NCBI RefSeq assembly: GCF_000373645.1
Contig: NZ_KB892008.1
Span: forward strand, 111,565-175,564
Length of the DNA: 64,000 nt
Direction: 5' to 3'
Source of the DNA: Streptomyces sp. ATexAB-D23
GTDB lineage: Bacteria > Actinomycetota > Actinomycetes > Streptomycetales > Streptomycetaceae
This document shows positions 43,934-53,842 of the stretch, in pieces (the first letter of the stretch is position 1; each line of letters starts with the position of its first letter). Under the pieces are notes generated by a model. It worked only from the letters and a program-made list of their open reading frames with translations. It was not told the DNA's origin and did no database searches. A program made the translations under genes and the position numbers.

Positions 43934-45244
43934 ATGAACGGCACGGACGGCACACAGCACCCCGGGGCGGCGCCCTACGGCCCGGCCGACGCCGAGCGCT
44001 GGGACCCCGAGCCGGACAAACGACCGGGCCGCACCGCCTTCCAGCGCGACCGCGCCCGCGTGCTCCACTCCGCCGCGCTGCGCAGGCTCGCCGGGAAGAC
44101 CCAGGTCGTCACGCCGGGCACCCGCAGCCCGGCCTGGGACGCCAGCCCGCGCACCCGGCTCACCCACTCCCTGGAGTGCGCCCAGGTCGGCCGCGAGCTC
44201 GGCGCCGCCCTCGGCTGCGACCCCGACCTGGTCGAGGCGGCCTGCCTCTCCCACGACATGGGCCACCCGCCCTTCGGCCACAACGGCGAGCAGGCGCTCA
44301 ACGACTTCGCGTCCGACTGCGGCGGCTTCGAGGGCAACGCCCAGTCGCTGCGGCTGCTGACCCGTCTCGAACCCAAGCGCTTCGTCCCCGACACCCGCAC
44401 CGGCGACCTGGTCAGCGTCGGGCTCAACCTCACCCGCGCCGCGCTCGACGCCGCCACCAAATACCCCTGGCCCCGGGCCGCGCACCCCACCGACCCCGGC
44501 TCACCCAAATTCGGGGTCTACGAGGACGACCTCCCGGTCTTCGAGTGGTTCCGCGAGGGCGCCCCGCTCCACCGCAAGTGCTTCGAGGCCCAGGTCATGG
44601 ACTGGTCCGACGACGTGGCGTACTCCGTCCACGACTTCGAGGACGGGCTGCACGCCGGGCACATCGACCCCAACTGCCTGGAGGCCGAGCCGGAGCGCCA
44701 GGAGATCTGGGGCGTCGCCGTCGGGCGGTACGTCCCGGCCGACACCGACCCGGGGGAACTGGCCGAGGCCCTGGACCGGCTCATCGCCCAGGAGTGGTGG
44801 CCGCACGGCTACGACGGGTCCGCCGTCGCCCAGGCCCGGCTGAAGGACGCCACCAGCCAGCTGATCGGCCGGTTCTGCCTCGCCGCCGAGACCGCCACCC
44901 GCGAGGCGTACGGCACCGGACGCCTCGGCAGGTACGGCGCCGAGCTCGTCGTCCCCCGGGGCGCGCGCAACGAGTGCGCGGTGCTCAAGGCCATCGCCGA
45001 CCGCTACGTCATGCAGCGCGCCGAACAGGAGGAGATCCGGGCCGGCCAGCGGATCGTCATCGCCGAGCTGGCCGCCGCGCTGACCGCCCGCGCCCCCGAG
45101 GGCCTGGAGCCGCAGCTGCGCGCGCTGTACGAGGCGGCGCCCGACGACCGGGCCCGCAAGCGGGTCGTCGTCGACCAGATCGCCGCCCTCACCGACGCGT
45201 CGGCCCGATCCCTGCACCGCGCGCTCACCGCACCCCGCGTCTGA
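43934..45244 (+). CDS. dgt: dGTP triphosphohydrolase-like protein
   Basis: The 436-residue HD-domain protein hydrolyses dNTPs to nucleoside and tripolyphosphate. The HD metal site is visible as [17 protein letters not shown], then [19 protein letters not shown] and, further on, [17 protein letters not shown] (near 220). This dgt-(flavoprotein)-dnaG order is common in actinobacteria. The ATG is preceded by AGGGTCGGTGCC. Family knowledge gives roles in dNTP balance and, for some relatives, phage defence. Confidence 0.93.
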   Translation: MNGTDGTQHPGAAPYGPADAERWDPEPDKRPGRTAFQRDRARVLHSAALRRLAGKTQVVTPGTRSPAWDASPRTRLTHSLECAQVGRELGAALGCDPDLVEAACLSHDMGHPPFGHNGEQALNDFASDCGGFEGNAQSLRLLTRLEPKRFVPDTRTGDLVSVGLNLTRAALDAATKYPWPRAAHPTDPGSPKFGVYEDDLPVFEWFREGAPLHRKCFEAQVMDWSDDVAYSVHDFEDGLHAGHIDPNCLEAEPERQEIWGVAVGRYVPADTDPGELAEALDRLIAQEWWPHGYDGSAVAQARLKDATSQLIGRFCLAAETATREAYGTGRLGRYGAELVVPRGARNECAVLKAIADRYVMQRAEQEEIRAGQRIVIAELAAALTARAPEGLEPQLRALYEAAPDDRARKRVVVDQIAALTDASARSLHRALTAPRV

Positions 45245-45352
45245 CCGCCACCGGGGGTGACCTGATCGGGCCACACCCCCTTTCGCCACTACGCTGCGTG
45301 CGGGACGCTCGCAGTTGGCGCCGCGCAGCAGCAAGCACCGAGGAGGCATCAC

Positions 45353-46612
45353 GTGGTCGACGCACATCGGACGTTCGTCATCGTCGGCGGAGGACTCGCA
45401 GGGGCGAAGGCAGCCCAGACCCTCCGGTCGGAGGGTTTCAGCGGCCGGGTCATCCTGATCGGCGACGAGCGCGACCATCCCTACGAACGCCCGCCACTGT
45501 CCAAGGGGTACCTCGCGGGGAAGGAGGAGCGCGACAGCGTCTTCGTCCACGAGACCGCCTGGTACGCGTCGGCCGACATCGAACTCCACCTCGGCCAGCC
45601 CGTCACCGCCCTGAACCGCGACGCCCGCTCCGTGGAGCTGGGTGACGGCGCCGTCATCCACTACGACAAGCTGCTGCTGGCCACCGGCGCCGAACCGCGC
45701 CGCCTCGACGTGCCCGGCACGGACCTCGCGGGCGTCCACCACCTGCGCCGCCTCGCCCACGCCGACCGGCTGCGCAACGTGCTGGCCGCGCTCGGCCGCG
45801 ACAACGGCCACCTGGTGATCGCCGGGGCCGGCTGGATCGGCCTGGAGGTCGCCGCGGCGGCCCGCGGCTACGGCGCCGAGGTCACCGTCGTCGAACCGGA
45901 GGCCACCCCGCTGCTGCGGGTCATCGGCCCCGAGCTGGGCCAGATCTTCACCGAGCTGCACAGCGACCACGGCGTCCGCTTCCACTTCGGCGGCCGGCTC
46001 ACCGAGATCGTCGGCCAGGACGGCATGGTCCTCGCCGTGCGCACCGACGACGGCGAGGAGCACCCCGCCCACGACGTGCTCGCCGCGATCGGCGCCGCCC
46101 CGCGCACCGCGCTCGCCGAGGCGGCCGGCCTCGACATCGCCCCGCGCGAACAGGGCGGCGGCATCGCGGTCGACGCCTCGCTGCGCACCAGCGACCCGCA
46201 CATCCACGCCGCCGGTGACGTGGCGTGCGCGGTCCATCCGCTGCTCGGTTCCCGGCTCCGCGTGGAGCACTGGGCCAACGCCCTGAACAGCGGCCCCGCG
46301 GCGGCCCGCGCCATGCTCGGCCAGGACGTCAGCTACGACCGGGTGCCGTACTTCTTCTCCGACCAGTACGACCTCGGCCTCGAATACTCCGGCTGGGCGC
46401 CCCCGGGCAGCTACGACCAGGTCGTCATCCGGGGCGACGCGGGCAAGCGCCGCTTCATCGCGTTCTGGCTGAAGGACCGCACCGTGCTCGCCGGGATGAA
46501 CGTGAACGTGTGGGATGTCACGGAGACCGTGCAGAAGCTGATCAGGGCCGGCCGCCCGGTCGACCCGGACGCCCTGGCCGACCCGTCGGTACCGCTGGAG
46601 TCCCTGATCTGA
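45353..46612 (+). CDS. NAD(P)/FAD-dependent oxidoreductase, ferredoxin reductase-like
   Basis: The 419-residue protein has an FAD motif FVIVGGGLAGAKAAQTLR (near 8), an NAD motif VIAGAGWIGLEVAAAARGYGAEVTVVE (near 150), a second FAD motif HIHAAGDVA (near 285) and a reductase C-terminal domain (about 325-410). This matches ferredoxin/rubredoxin reductases that feed P450s or dioxygenases. No ferredoxin gene is adjacent, so the partner is unknown. The GTG has GGAGG 6 nt upstream. Confidence 0.92.
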   Translation: MVDAHRTFVIVGGGLAGAKAAQTLRSEGFSGRVILIGDERDHPYERPPLSKGYLAGKEERDSVFVHETAWYASADIELHLGQPVTALNRDARSVELGDGAVIHYDKLLLATGAEPRRLDVPGTDLAGVHHLRRLAHADRLRNVLAALGRDNGHLVIAGAGWIGLEVAAAARGYGAEVTVVEPEATPLLRVIGPELGQIFTELHSDHGVRFHFGGRLTEIVGQDGMVLAVRTDDGEEHPAHDVLAAIGAAPRTALAEAAGLDIAPREQGGGIAVDASLRTSDPHIHAAGDVACAVHPLLGSRLRVEHWANALNSGPAAARAMLGQDVSYDRVPYFFSDQYDLGLEYSGWAPPGSYDQVVIRGDAGKRRFIAFWLKDRTVLAGMNVNVWDVTETVQKLIRAGRPVDPDALADPSVPLESLI

Positions 46613-46680
46613 CCGGCCGCCACGCGTCTGCGGCAGACGTAGGGCCGGTGTGCGGACGCACGCGAGAGCGGGTGGGGGCG

Positions 46681-46752
46681 TGCGGGGGAGTCCCCGCAGG
46701 AAATGGCGTACGACCCGGGTATCTGTTCGTCGTCGGGTGCGCACGCCATTTT
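46681..46752. promoter_or_regulatory. two inverted repeats upstream of dnaG
   Basis: TGCGGGG-GAGT-CCCCGCA (46681-46698) is followed by AAATGGCGT (46701-46709) pairing with ACGCCATTT (46743-46751) around a 33-base loop. Either terminates the reductase transcript or forms part of a leader. The gap to dnaG holds no gene. Confidence 0.4.
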
Positions 46753-46851
46753 CGAGGAGTCTTCCCCGAGGGACCCCACCCCCACCCACCGCACAAAGGC
46801 GCACCCCGCAAGGGGACCCGCCTCCGGGCGTGGGTTGTCGTAGCTCCCCCG

Positions 46852-46857
46852 TAGACT
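46852..46857 (+). promoter_or_regulatory. predicted -10 of dnaG
   Basis: TAGACT lies 6 nt before the GTG start, so the dnaG transcript is probably leaderless. No clear -35 is seen. Confidence 0.4.
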
Positions 46858-46863
46858 TCACGC

Positions 46864-48768
46864 GTGGCAGGCAGGATCAATGACGACGATGTGAAGGCGG
46901 TACGGGACGCGGTCCCGATCGACGCCGTCGTTTCCGAGTATCTCCAGCTGCGCAACGCCGGCGGGGGAAACCTCAAGGGCCTGTGCCCCTTCCACGACGA
47001 GAAGTCCCCCTCCTTCCAGGTCAGTCCGAGCAAGGGCCTCTTCCACTGCTTCGGCTGCCAGGAGGGCGGCGACACGATCGCCTTCGTGCAGAAGATCGAC
47101 CACCTGACCTTCGCCGAGGTGGTCGAGCGGCTCGCCGCCAAGGCCGGCATCACCCTGCGCTACGAGGAGGGCGGCTACAACCCCTCCCACCAGCGCGGCG
47201 AGCGGATCAGGCTGGTCGAGGCGCACAAGGCGGCCGCCCAGTTCTACGTGGACCAGCTGGACGGCCCCGAGGCCGAGATCGGCCGGAAGTTCCTCGCCGA
47301 GCGCGGCTTCGACCAGGCCGCCGCCACCCACTTCGGCGTCGGCTACAGCCCGGCCGGCTGGGACCACCTCACCCGCTTCCTGCGCGGCAAGGGCTTCAGC
47401 GACAAGGAGCTGATCACCTCCGGCCTCTCCCAGGACGGCAGGCGCGGCCCCATCGACCGCTTCCGCGGCCGCCTGATGTGGCCGATCCGCGACACCGCGG
47501 GCGACGTCGTCGGCTTCGGCGCCCGCAAGCTGCGCGACGACGACAACGGCCCGAAGTACCTCAACACCCCCGAGACCCCGATCTACAAGAAGTCCCAGGT
47601 GCTCTACGGCATCGACCTGGCCAAGAAGGACATCGCGAAGTCCAGCCGGGCCGTCGTCGTCGAGGGCTACACCGACGTGATGGCCTGCCACCTCGCCGGG
47701 GTCACCACCGCCATCGCCACCTGCGGCACGGCGTTCGGCGGCGACCACATCAAGATCCTGCGCCGGCTCCTCATGGACAACGGCAGCGCCCGCGTGATCT
47801 TCACCTTCGACGGTGACGCGGCCGGCCAGAAGGCCGCCCTGCGCGCCTTCGAGGACGACCAGAAGTTCGCCGCCGAGACCTACATCGCCATCGCCCCCGA
47901 CAACATGGACCCGTGCGACCTGCGCCTGGCCAAGGGCGACGACGCCGTCCGCGACCTGGTCGAACCCCGCACCCCGCTCTTCGAGTTCGCACTGCGCCAG
48001 ATCGTCGCCCGCTACGACCTGGAGACCCCGGCGGGCCGCGCCGCCGCCCTGGACGAGGCCGCCCAGGTCGTCGCCAAGATCAAGACGGGCAGCATCCAGC
48101 GCGAGGTCGCCGTCCAGCTGGCCGGCTTCGTCGGCATCCTGGACCAGGAGTACGTCGTCCACCGGGTCAACCAGCTCGCCCAGTGGGCCCGCGGCCGGGG
48201 CGGCGACCGGCGCGCCCCCGCCCCCCGCAACGGCGCCCGCCACCAGCAGCAGGTCCAGGCCCCGCCCGCGGTCTCCGGCCCCGCGCTCAACCTCCGCAGC
48301 CCCGCCCACCGCACCGAACGCGAGCTGCTCAAGCTCGCCCTCCAGAAGCCCGAACTGGTCTCGCCCGCCTTCGACGCCTACGGGACCGACGAGTTCACCG
48401 CCCCGCCCTACGCCGCCGTGCGCGAATGCGTCGCGGAGGCCGGCGGCGCCGAACAGGGCCTCGGCGACAACCGCGAATACCTGGTCCGGGTGCTCGACGC
48501 CACCCCCGACGAGACCGTGCGCAAGCTGGTCACCGAGCTGGCGGTCGAGGTCTTCCACGGCAAGTCCATCGACGAGGCCTACGCCGGCGAGCACCTGGTC
48601 AAGGTCCGCCTGCGCGCAGTCGACCGCCGGATCAACGACGTCCAGAGCAGCCTGGCCCGCCTCGGCAGCAACGTCGCCCCCGACCACCTGGCCGCCGCGC
48701 AGAACGAGGTCTGGGTCCTCCAGCAGTACGCCCAGTCCCTGCGCAACCACGGCGCCGCCGCCCTCTGA
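46864..48768 (+). CDS. dnaG: DNA primase
   Basis: It makes RNA primers for chromosomal replication with the DnaB helicase. The 634-residue protein has a CHC2 zinc finger (Cys41, His44, Cys62 and Cys65; CPFHDE ... FHCFGC), the catalytic core (about 130-250), the Toprim motif VVVEGYTDVMA (near 265) with FDGDAAG (near 315), and a C-terminal helicase-interaction region after a basic linker (about 440-634). GTG start without a Shine-Dalgarno sequence; see the -10 just upstream. The sigma-factor gene follows. Confidence 0.97.
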   Translation: MAGRINDDDVKAVRDAVPIDAVVSEYLQLRNAGGGNLKGLCPFHDEKSPSFQVSPSKGLFHCFGCQEGGDTIAFVQKIDHLTFAEVVERLAAKAGITLRYEEGGYNPSHQRGERIRLVEAHKAAAQFYVDQLDGPEAEIGRKFLAERGFDQAAATHFGVGYSPAGWDHLTRFLRGKGFSDKELITSGLSQDGRRGPIDRFRGRLMWPIRDTAGDVVGFGARKLRDDDNGPKYLNTPETPIYKKSQVLYGIDLAKKDIAKSSRAVVVEGYTDVMACHLAGVTTAIATCGTAFGGDHIKILRRLLMDNGSARVIFTFDGDAAGQKAALRAFEDDQKFAAETYIAIAPDNMDPCDLRLAKGDDAVRDLVEPRTPLFEFALRQIVARYDLETPAGRAAALDEAAQVVAKIKTGSIQREVAVQLAGFVGILDQEYVVHRVNQLAQWARGRGGDRRAPAPRNGARHQQQVQAPPAVSGPALNLRSPAHRTERELLKLALQKPELVSPAFDAYGTDEFTAPPYAAVRECVAEAGGAEQGLGDNREYLVRVLDATPDETVRKLVTELAVEVFHGKSIDEAYAGEHLVKVRLRAVDRRINDVQSSLARLGSNVAPDHLAAAQNEVWVLQQYAQSLRNHGAAAL

Positions 48769-48942
48769 CCCCGGCCCGCCGCGGCCGGCCGGTCACGGAA
48801 TGCCCCTCCCAGGTCCCAGAAAGTCACCGCACGCCCCTCGTGGCAGCTGTGTGTCGTACCCCACACTGGATGGCGGTGCCTGAGTCATCGGAGCGCGGCC
48901 CCATCCCCGCGGTCCGGCAGCGATCACCTGGAGGTCGCCCCC

Positions 48943-49995
48943 GTGCAGACCCGGACCGTGACCGATACCGAGAGCCTGCCCGCCATCCCCGTGCAGGCCG
49001 GGGCCGCGCGCCACCCCGAGGCGGTCATGGAGGAGTCCGTGGAGCCGGACGAGCCCCCTCAGCCGCGCGGCCGGCCGGAGACCGGCCCCACCTCCGACCT
49101 GTTCCGCCAGTACCTGCGCGAGATCGGCCGCATCCCGCTGCTCACCGCCGCCGACGAGGTCGAACTCGCCCGCCGCGTCGAGGCCGGCCTGTTCGCCGAG
49201 GAACGCCTCGCCCGCACCCCCGACCCGGACACCCGCCTCGCCGTCGACCTGGACCGCCTCGTCGTCATGGGCCGGACGGCCAAGCGCCGCCTCATCGAGG
49301 CCAACCTGCGCCTGGTGGTCTCGGTGGCCAAACGCTACGTGGGCCGCGGCCTGACCATGCTCGACCTCGTCCAGGAGGGGAACCTCGGCCTGATCCGGGC
49401 CGTGGAGAAGTTCGACTACGCCCGCGGCTACAAGTTCTCCACGTACGCGACCTGGTGGATCCGGCAGGCCATGTCCCGCGCCCTCGCCGACCAGGCCCGG
49501 ACCATAAGGGTCCCGGTCCACGTCGTCGAGCTGATCAACCGCGTCGTCCGGGTCCAGCGCCGCATGCTCCAGGAACGCGGCTACGAGCCCACGCCCGAGG
49601 AGGTCGCCGCCCACCTCGACCTCACGCCCGAACGGGTCGGCGAGATCCTCCGCCTCGCCCAGGAACCCGTCTCCCTGCACGCCCCGGTCGGCGAGGAGGA
49701 CGACGTCTCGCTCGGCGACCTCATCGAGGACGGGGACGCCGCGTCCCCCGTGGAGTCCGCGGCCTTCCTGCTGCTGCGCCGGCACCTGGAGGCCGTTCTC
49801 TCCACCCTGGGGGAGCGCGAACGCAAAGTGGTCCAGCTGCGCTACGGGCTGGCCGACGGCCGGCCCCGCACCCTGGAGGAGATCGGCCACATCTTCGGCG
49901 TGACGCGCGAACGCATCCGCCAGATCGAGTCCAAGACCCTCAACAAGCTGCGCGACCACGCCCTGGCCGAACAGCTCCGCGGCTACCTCGACTGA
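48943..49995 (+). CDS. hrdA: RNA polymerase sigma factor of the RpoD/Hrd family (HrdA-like)
   Basis: The 350-residue group 2 sigma factor has region 1.2 ([16 protein letters not shown] near 52), region 2 ([57 protein letters not shown]), region 3 and region 4 ([43 protein letters not shown]). It lacks the long acidic N-terminus of the main HrdB. Position next to dnaG matches hrdA in Streptomyces; which paralogue it is should be treated as probable. GGAGG precedes the GTG. Confidence 0.9.
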   Translation: MQTRTVTDTESLPAIPVQAGAARHPEAVMEESVEPDEPPQPRGRPETGPTSDLFRQYLREIGRIPLLTAADEVELARRVEAGLFAEERLARTPDPDTRLAVDLDRLVVMGRTAKRRLIEANLRLVVSVAKRYVGRGLTMLDLVQEGNLGLIRAVEKFDYARGYKFSTYATWWIRQAMSRALADQARTIRVPVHVVELINRVVRVQRRMLQERGYEPTPEEVAAHLDLTPERVGEILRLAQEPVSLHAPVGEEDDVSLGDLIEDGDAASPVESAAFLLLRRHLEAVLSTLGERERKVVQLRYGLADGRPRTLEEIGHIFGVTRERIRQIESKTLNKLRDHALAEQLRGYLD

Positions 49996-50040
49996 CGCGC
50001 ACGCGCGTACGGCCGGGGCAGCCGCGGAACTCCGTACGGC

Positions 50041-51972
50041 TCAGTCGACCTCGACGACCGCCTGGGCGAACTGCGCCGCGTACAGCCGTGCGTACGCACC
50101 GTCGGCCGCCAGCAATTCGTCGTGCGTGCCCTGCTCGACGATCGACCCGTTCTCCATGACCAGGATGATGTCGGCGTCCCGGATGGTGGAGAGCCGGTGC
50201 GCGATCACGAAGCTCGTACGGCCGTGCGCGAGGCCCGCCATCGCCTTCTGGATCAGCACCTCGGTACGGGTGTCGACGGAGCTGGTCGCCTCGTCCAGCA
50301 CCAGTATCACCGGGTCGGACAGGAACGCGCGTGCGATGGTGATCAGCTGCTTCTCGCCCGCGCTGACCCCGGCGCCGTCGTCGTCGATCACCGTGTCGTA
50401 ACCGTCCGGCAGGGTACGGATGAAGCGGTCGGCGTGGGCCGCCTTCGCCGCCTCCTCGATCCGCTCCCGGGTGACGTCGCCCGACGCCCCGTACGCGATG
50501 TTCTCCGCGATGGTCCCGCCGAACAGCCAGGTGTCCTGGAGGACCATGCCGATGCCCGACCGCAGATCGGCCCGCGACATCTTCGCGATGTCGACCCCGT
50601 CGAGCGTGATCCGGCCGCCCGTCACCTCGTAGAACCGCATCAGGAGGTTGACCAGCGTCGTCTTGCCGGCGCCCGTCGGGCCGACGATCGCGACCGTGTG
50701 GCCCGGTTCGACGTTCAGCGACAGGTCCTCGATGAGCGGCTTCTCCGGGTCGTAGCGGAACGCCACCTTCTCCAGCGCGACGCTGCCGCGCAGGATGCCG
50801 GGGTGCTCGCCCTTGTCCTTCGCCGGGTCGGGCTCCTGCTCGTCGGCGTCCAGCAGCTCGAAGATCCGCTCCGCCGACGCCACCCCCGACTGCACCAGGT
50901 TCGCCATCGAGGCGACCTGGGTCAGCGGCATCGAGAACTGCCGCGAGTACTGGATGAACGCCTGCACATCACCGATCGAGAGCGTGCCGGACGCCACCCG
51001 CAGGCCACCGACCACGGCGATCAGCACGTAGTTCAGGTTCGAGACGAACATCATCAGCGGCTGCATGATCCCGCTGTTGAACTGCGCCTTGAACCCGGCC
51101 TCGTACAGCGCCTCGTTCTGCTCGGCGAAGTCCCGCGCGGACTCCTGCTGCCGGCCGAAGACCTTCACCAGGGTGTGCCCGGTGTACATCTCCTCGATGT
51201 GGGCGTTGAGCTTGCCCGTCACCTTCCACTGCTGGACGAAGTGCGGTTGCGAGCGCTTGCCGACCTTCGTCGCCACGACCACCGACAGCGGCACCGTCAC
51301 CAGTGCGACCAGCGCCAGCAGCGGCGAGATCCAGAACATCATCACCAGCACGCCGATGATCGTCAGCAGGGAGTTGATGAGCTGGCCCATCGTCTGCTGC
51401 ATCGTCTGCGAGATGTTGTCGATGTCGTTGGTCGCCCGGCTCAGCACGTCGCCGCGCTTGGCGCGGTCGAAGTACGACAGCGGCAGCCGCGACAGCTTCG
51501 TCTGGATGTCCTCGCGCAGCTGGAAGACGACCCCGTTGATCACCCGGATCGCCAGCCGCGTCGACACCAGCATCAGCAGCCCCGCGCCGAGGTACACCGT
51601 CAGCGCCACGAGCAGCACCTGGGCCACCGCGGTGAAGTCGATGCCCTGCCCCGGTGTGAAGTCCACCGTGGACAGCACGTCGGCCAGGCTGCTGTTGGTC
51701 CCGCGCAGGCCCTCGACGGCCTGCTCCTTCGTCGTCCCCGCCTCCAGGCCCCGGCCGACGACCCCGGCGAACACCAGGTCCGTCGCCTTGCCGAGGACCT
51801 TCGGGCCGAGCACGGAGAGCCCGACGCTCAGCGCTATGCCCGCCAGCATCGCGTACAGGGTGTTCTTCTCGACGCCGAAGCGCTTCAGCAGCCGCTTCGA
51901 GGACCCCTTGAAGTCCATGGACCGCTCGGTCGGCGCCCCGCCCGCCATCATGCGTCCGCCAGGCCCGGCCAT
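50041..51972 (-). CDS. heterodimeric ABC exporter subunit, catalytic-Walker-B half
   Basis: The 643-residue half-transporter has six membrane helices (about 40-365) and an ATPase domain with Walker A GPTGAGKTT and a canonical Walker B ILVLDEATSSVD. Its signature is altered to VSAGEKQ instead of LSGGQ. The partner gene upstream overlaps by one base (TAATG) and has the complementary defect, so the two form a heterodimer with one active and one degenerate ATP site. The likely role is export of a drug, lipid or peptide; the substrate is unknown. Confidence 0.93.
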   Translation of the reverse strand: MAGPGGRMMAGGAPTERSMDFKGSSKRLLKRFGVEKNTLYAMLAGIALSVGLSVLGPKVLGKATDLVFAGVVGRGLEAGTTKEQAVEGLRGTNSSLADVLSTVDFTPGQGIDFTAVAQVLLVALTVYLGAGLLMLVSTRLAIRVINGVVFQLREDIQTKLSRLPLSYFDRAKRGDVLSRATNDIDNISQTMQQTMGQLINSLLTIIGVLVMMFWISPLLALVALVTVPLSVVVATKVGKRSQPHFVQQWKVTGKLNAHIEEMYTGHTLVKVFGRQQESARDFAEQNEALYEAGFKAQFNSGIMQPLMMFVSNLNYVLIAVVGGLRVASGTLSIGDVQAFIQYSRQFSMPLTQVASMANLVQSGVASAERIFELLDADEQEPDPAKDKGEHPGILRGSVALEKVAFRYDPEKPLIEDLSLNVEPGHTVAIVGPTGAGKTTLVNLLMRFYEVTGGRITLDGVDIAKMSRADLRSGIGMVLQDTWLFGGTIAENIAYGASGDVTRERIEEAAKAAHADRFIRTLPDGYDTVIDDDGAGVSAGEKQLITIARAFLSDPVILVLDEATSSVDTRTEVLIQKAMAGLAHGRTSFVIAHRLSTIRDADIILVMENGSIVEQGTHDELLAADGAYARLYAAQFAQAVVEVD

Positions 51973-53705
51973 TACGCGGCCTCCGCTTCCGTCAGCTGGG
52001 AGAGCACGATCTCCCGGTAGGTGTCATTGCCGTCCATCAGCTCGTGGTGGGTGCCGGTCCCGACGACCTGCCCCTCGTCCAGCACGATGATCCGGTCGGC
52101 GTCACGGATCGTGGACACCCGCTGGGCCACGATCACCACCGTCGCCCGCGCGGTCTCCCGCAGCAGCGCCGCCCGCAGCGCCGCGTCCGTCGCGTAGTCC
52201 AGCGCCGAGAACGAGTCGTCGAAGAGATAGATCTCCGGCTGCTGCACCAGCGTCCGCGCGATGGAGAGCCGCTGGCGCTGACCGCCGGAGACATTGGTGC
52301 CCCCCTGCGCGATCGGCGCGTCGAGCCCGTGCTCCAGGCCCTCCACGAACTCCTTCGCCTGGGCGACCTCCAGCGCGTGCCACAGCTCCTCGTCGGTCGC
52401 GTCCGGATTCCCGTACCGCAGGTTCGTCGCGACCGTCCCGGAGAACAGGTACGGCTTCTGCGGGACCAGGCTCACGGTCTTCGCCAGCAGCACCGGATCC
52501 AGCGTCCGCACGTCCGTCCCGTCGACCAGCACCTGACCGTCCGACACATCGAACAGCCGGGGTACGAGACCGAGCAGCGTCGACTTCCCGCTGCCCGTCG
52601 ACCCGATGATCGCGGTCGTCTCGCCCGGCCGCGCCACCAGGTCCACCGACCGCAGCACCGGCTCCTCGGCGCCCGGGTAGCGGAAGTCCGCGCCGCGCAC
52701 CTCCAGATGGCCGTGGGCGCGCAGCTCCCGCACCGGCGCGCTGGGCGGGACGACGCTGGAATCGGTCTCCAGGACCTCCTGGATGCGCTCGGCGCAGACC
52801 TCGGCGCGCGGCACCATGATGAACATGAAGGTGGCCATCATCACCGACATGACGATCTGCATCAGATAGGCGAGGAACGCGGTCAGCGCGCCGATCTCCA
52901 TCCCGCCGCTGTCGATGCGGTGCGCACCGAACCAGACGACGACGATCGAGGACACGTTCACGACGGTCATCACGGTCGGGAACATCAGCGCCATCAGCCG
53001 GCCCGTGGACAGCGTCACGTCCGTCAGCTCGGTGTTCGCGCCCCTGAAGCGCCCCTCCTCGTAGTCGTCGCGGACGAACGCGCGGATGACGCGGTTGCCG
53101 GTGATCTGCTCGCGCAGCACCCGGTTCACCGTGTCGAGCCGCTCCTGCATCAGCCGGAACAGCGGGCGCATCTTCCGCACGATGAGACTCACCGCGATCC
53201 CGAGGACCGGCACCACCGCGAGCAGCACCGCCGACAGCGGGATGTCCTGGCCGAGCGCCATGACGACGCCGCCGATGCACATGATCGGGGCCGACACCAT
53301 CAGCGTGAACGACATCAGGACCAGCATCTGTATCTGCTGGACGTCATTGGTCGTACGGGTGATCAGCGAGGGGGCGCCGAACCGTCCGACCTCGCGCGAG
53401 GAGAACGACTGCACCCGGTCGAAGACCGAAGCACGCACATCGCGCCCGAGCGCGGACGCGGTACGGGCACCGATGTAGACCGCCCCGATGTTGCAGATCA
53501 CCTGGGCGATGCTGACGACGAGCATCACGCCGCCGTACTGAAGGATGTAGCCCGTGTCCCCCTTCACGACACCGTTGTCGATGATGTCGGCGTTGAGGGT
53601 CGGGAGGTAGAGGGTCGCGGAGGTCTGCAACAACTGGAAGACGACCAGCACCGCGAGCGGTTTCTTGTACGGAGCGAGATAGGCCCGCAGGAGTTTTATG
53701 AGCAC
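51972..53705 (-). CDS. heterodimeric ABC exporter subunit, degenerate-Walker-B half
   Basis: The 577-residue half-transporter has six membrane helices and an ATPase domain with Walker A GSTGSGKST and the signature NVSGGQRQRLS. Its Walker B reads IYLFDDSFSALD, where the catalytic Glu is replaced by Asp. It pairs with the downstream subunit. GTG was chosen because the protein then starts VLIKLLRAYLAPYKKPL, as in related exporters; an in-frame ATG 18 codons earlier would add unconserved residues. Transcription probably starts in the AT-rich gap after the FGGY kinase gene. Confidence 0.93.
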   Translation of the reverse strand: MLIKLLRAYLAPYKKPLAVLVVFQLLQTSATLYLPTLNADIIDNGVVKGDTGYILQYGGVMLVVSIAQVICNIGAVYIGARTASALGRDVRASVFDRVQSFSSREVGRFGAPSLITRTTNDVQQIQMLVLMSFTLMVSAPIMCIGGVVMALGQDIPLSAVLLAVVPVLGIAVSLIVRKMRPLFRLMQERLDTVNRVLREQITGNRVIRAFVRDDYEEGRFRGANTELTDVTLSTGRLMALMFPTVMTVVNVSSIVVVWFGAHRIDSGGMEIGALTAFLAYLMQIVMSVMMATFMFIMVPRAEVCAERIQEVLETDSSVVPPSAPVRELRAHGHLEVRGADFRYPGAEEPVLRSVDLVARPGETTAIIGSTGSGKSTLLGLVPRLFDVSDGQVLVDGTDVRTLDPVLLAKTVSLVPQKPYLFSGTVATNLRYGNPDATDEELWHALEVAQAKEFVEGLEHGLDAPIAQGGTNVSGGQRQRLSIARTLVQQPEIYLFDDSFSALDYATDAALRAALLRETARATVVIVAQRVSTIRDADRIIVLDEGQVVGTGTHHELMDGNDTYREIVLSQLTEAEAA

Positions 53706-53842
53706 GCGTGTCTCTCGGAGTCGGCGTAGGTCTGGGGGAGCCGACCCATCTTCCGGCACCGCTCACCGGGACCGCGAACGGTTTTGTTCAAGTCCAGGTC
53801 AAAAACCAGACTCGGTCCATAATTCCGCGGCCCCGCCCTCAC

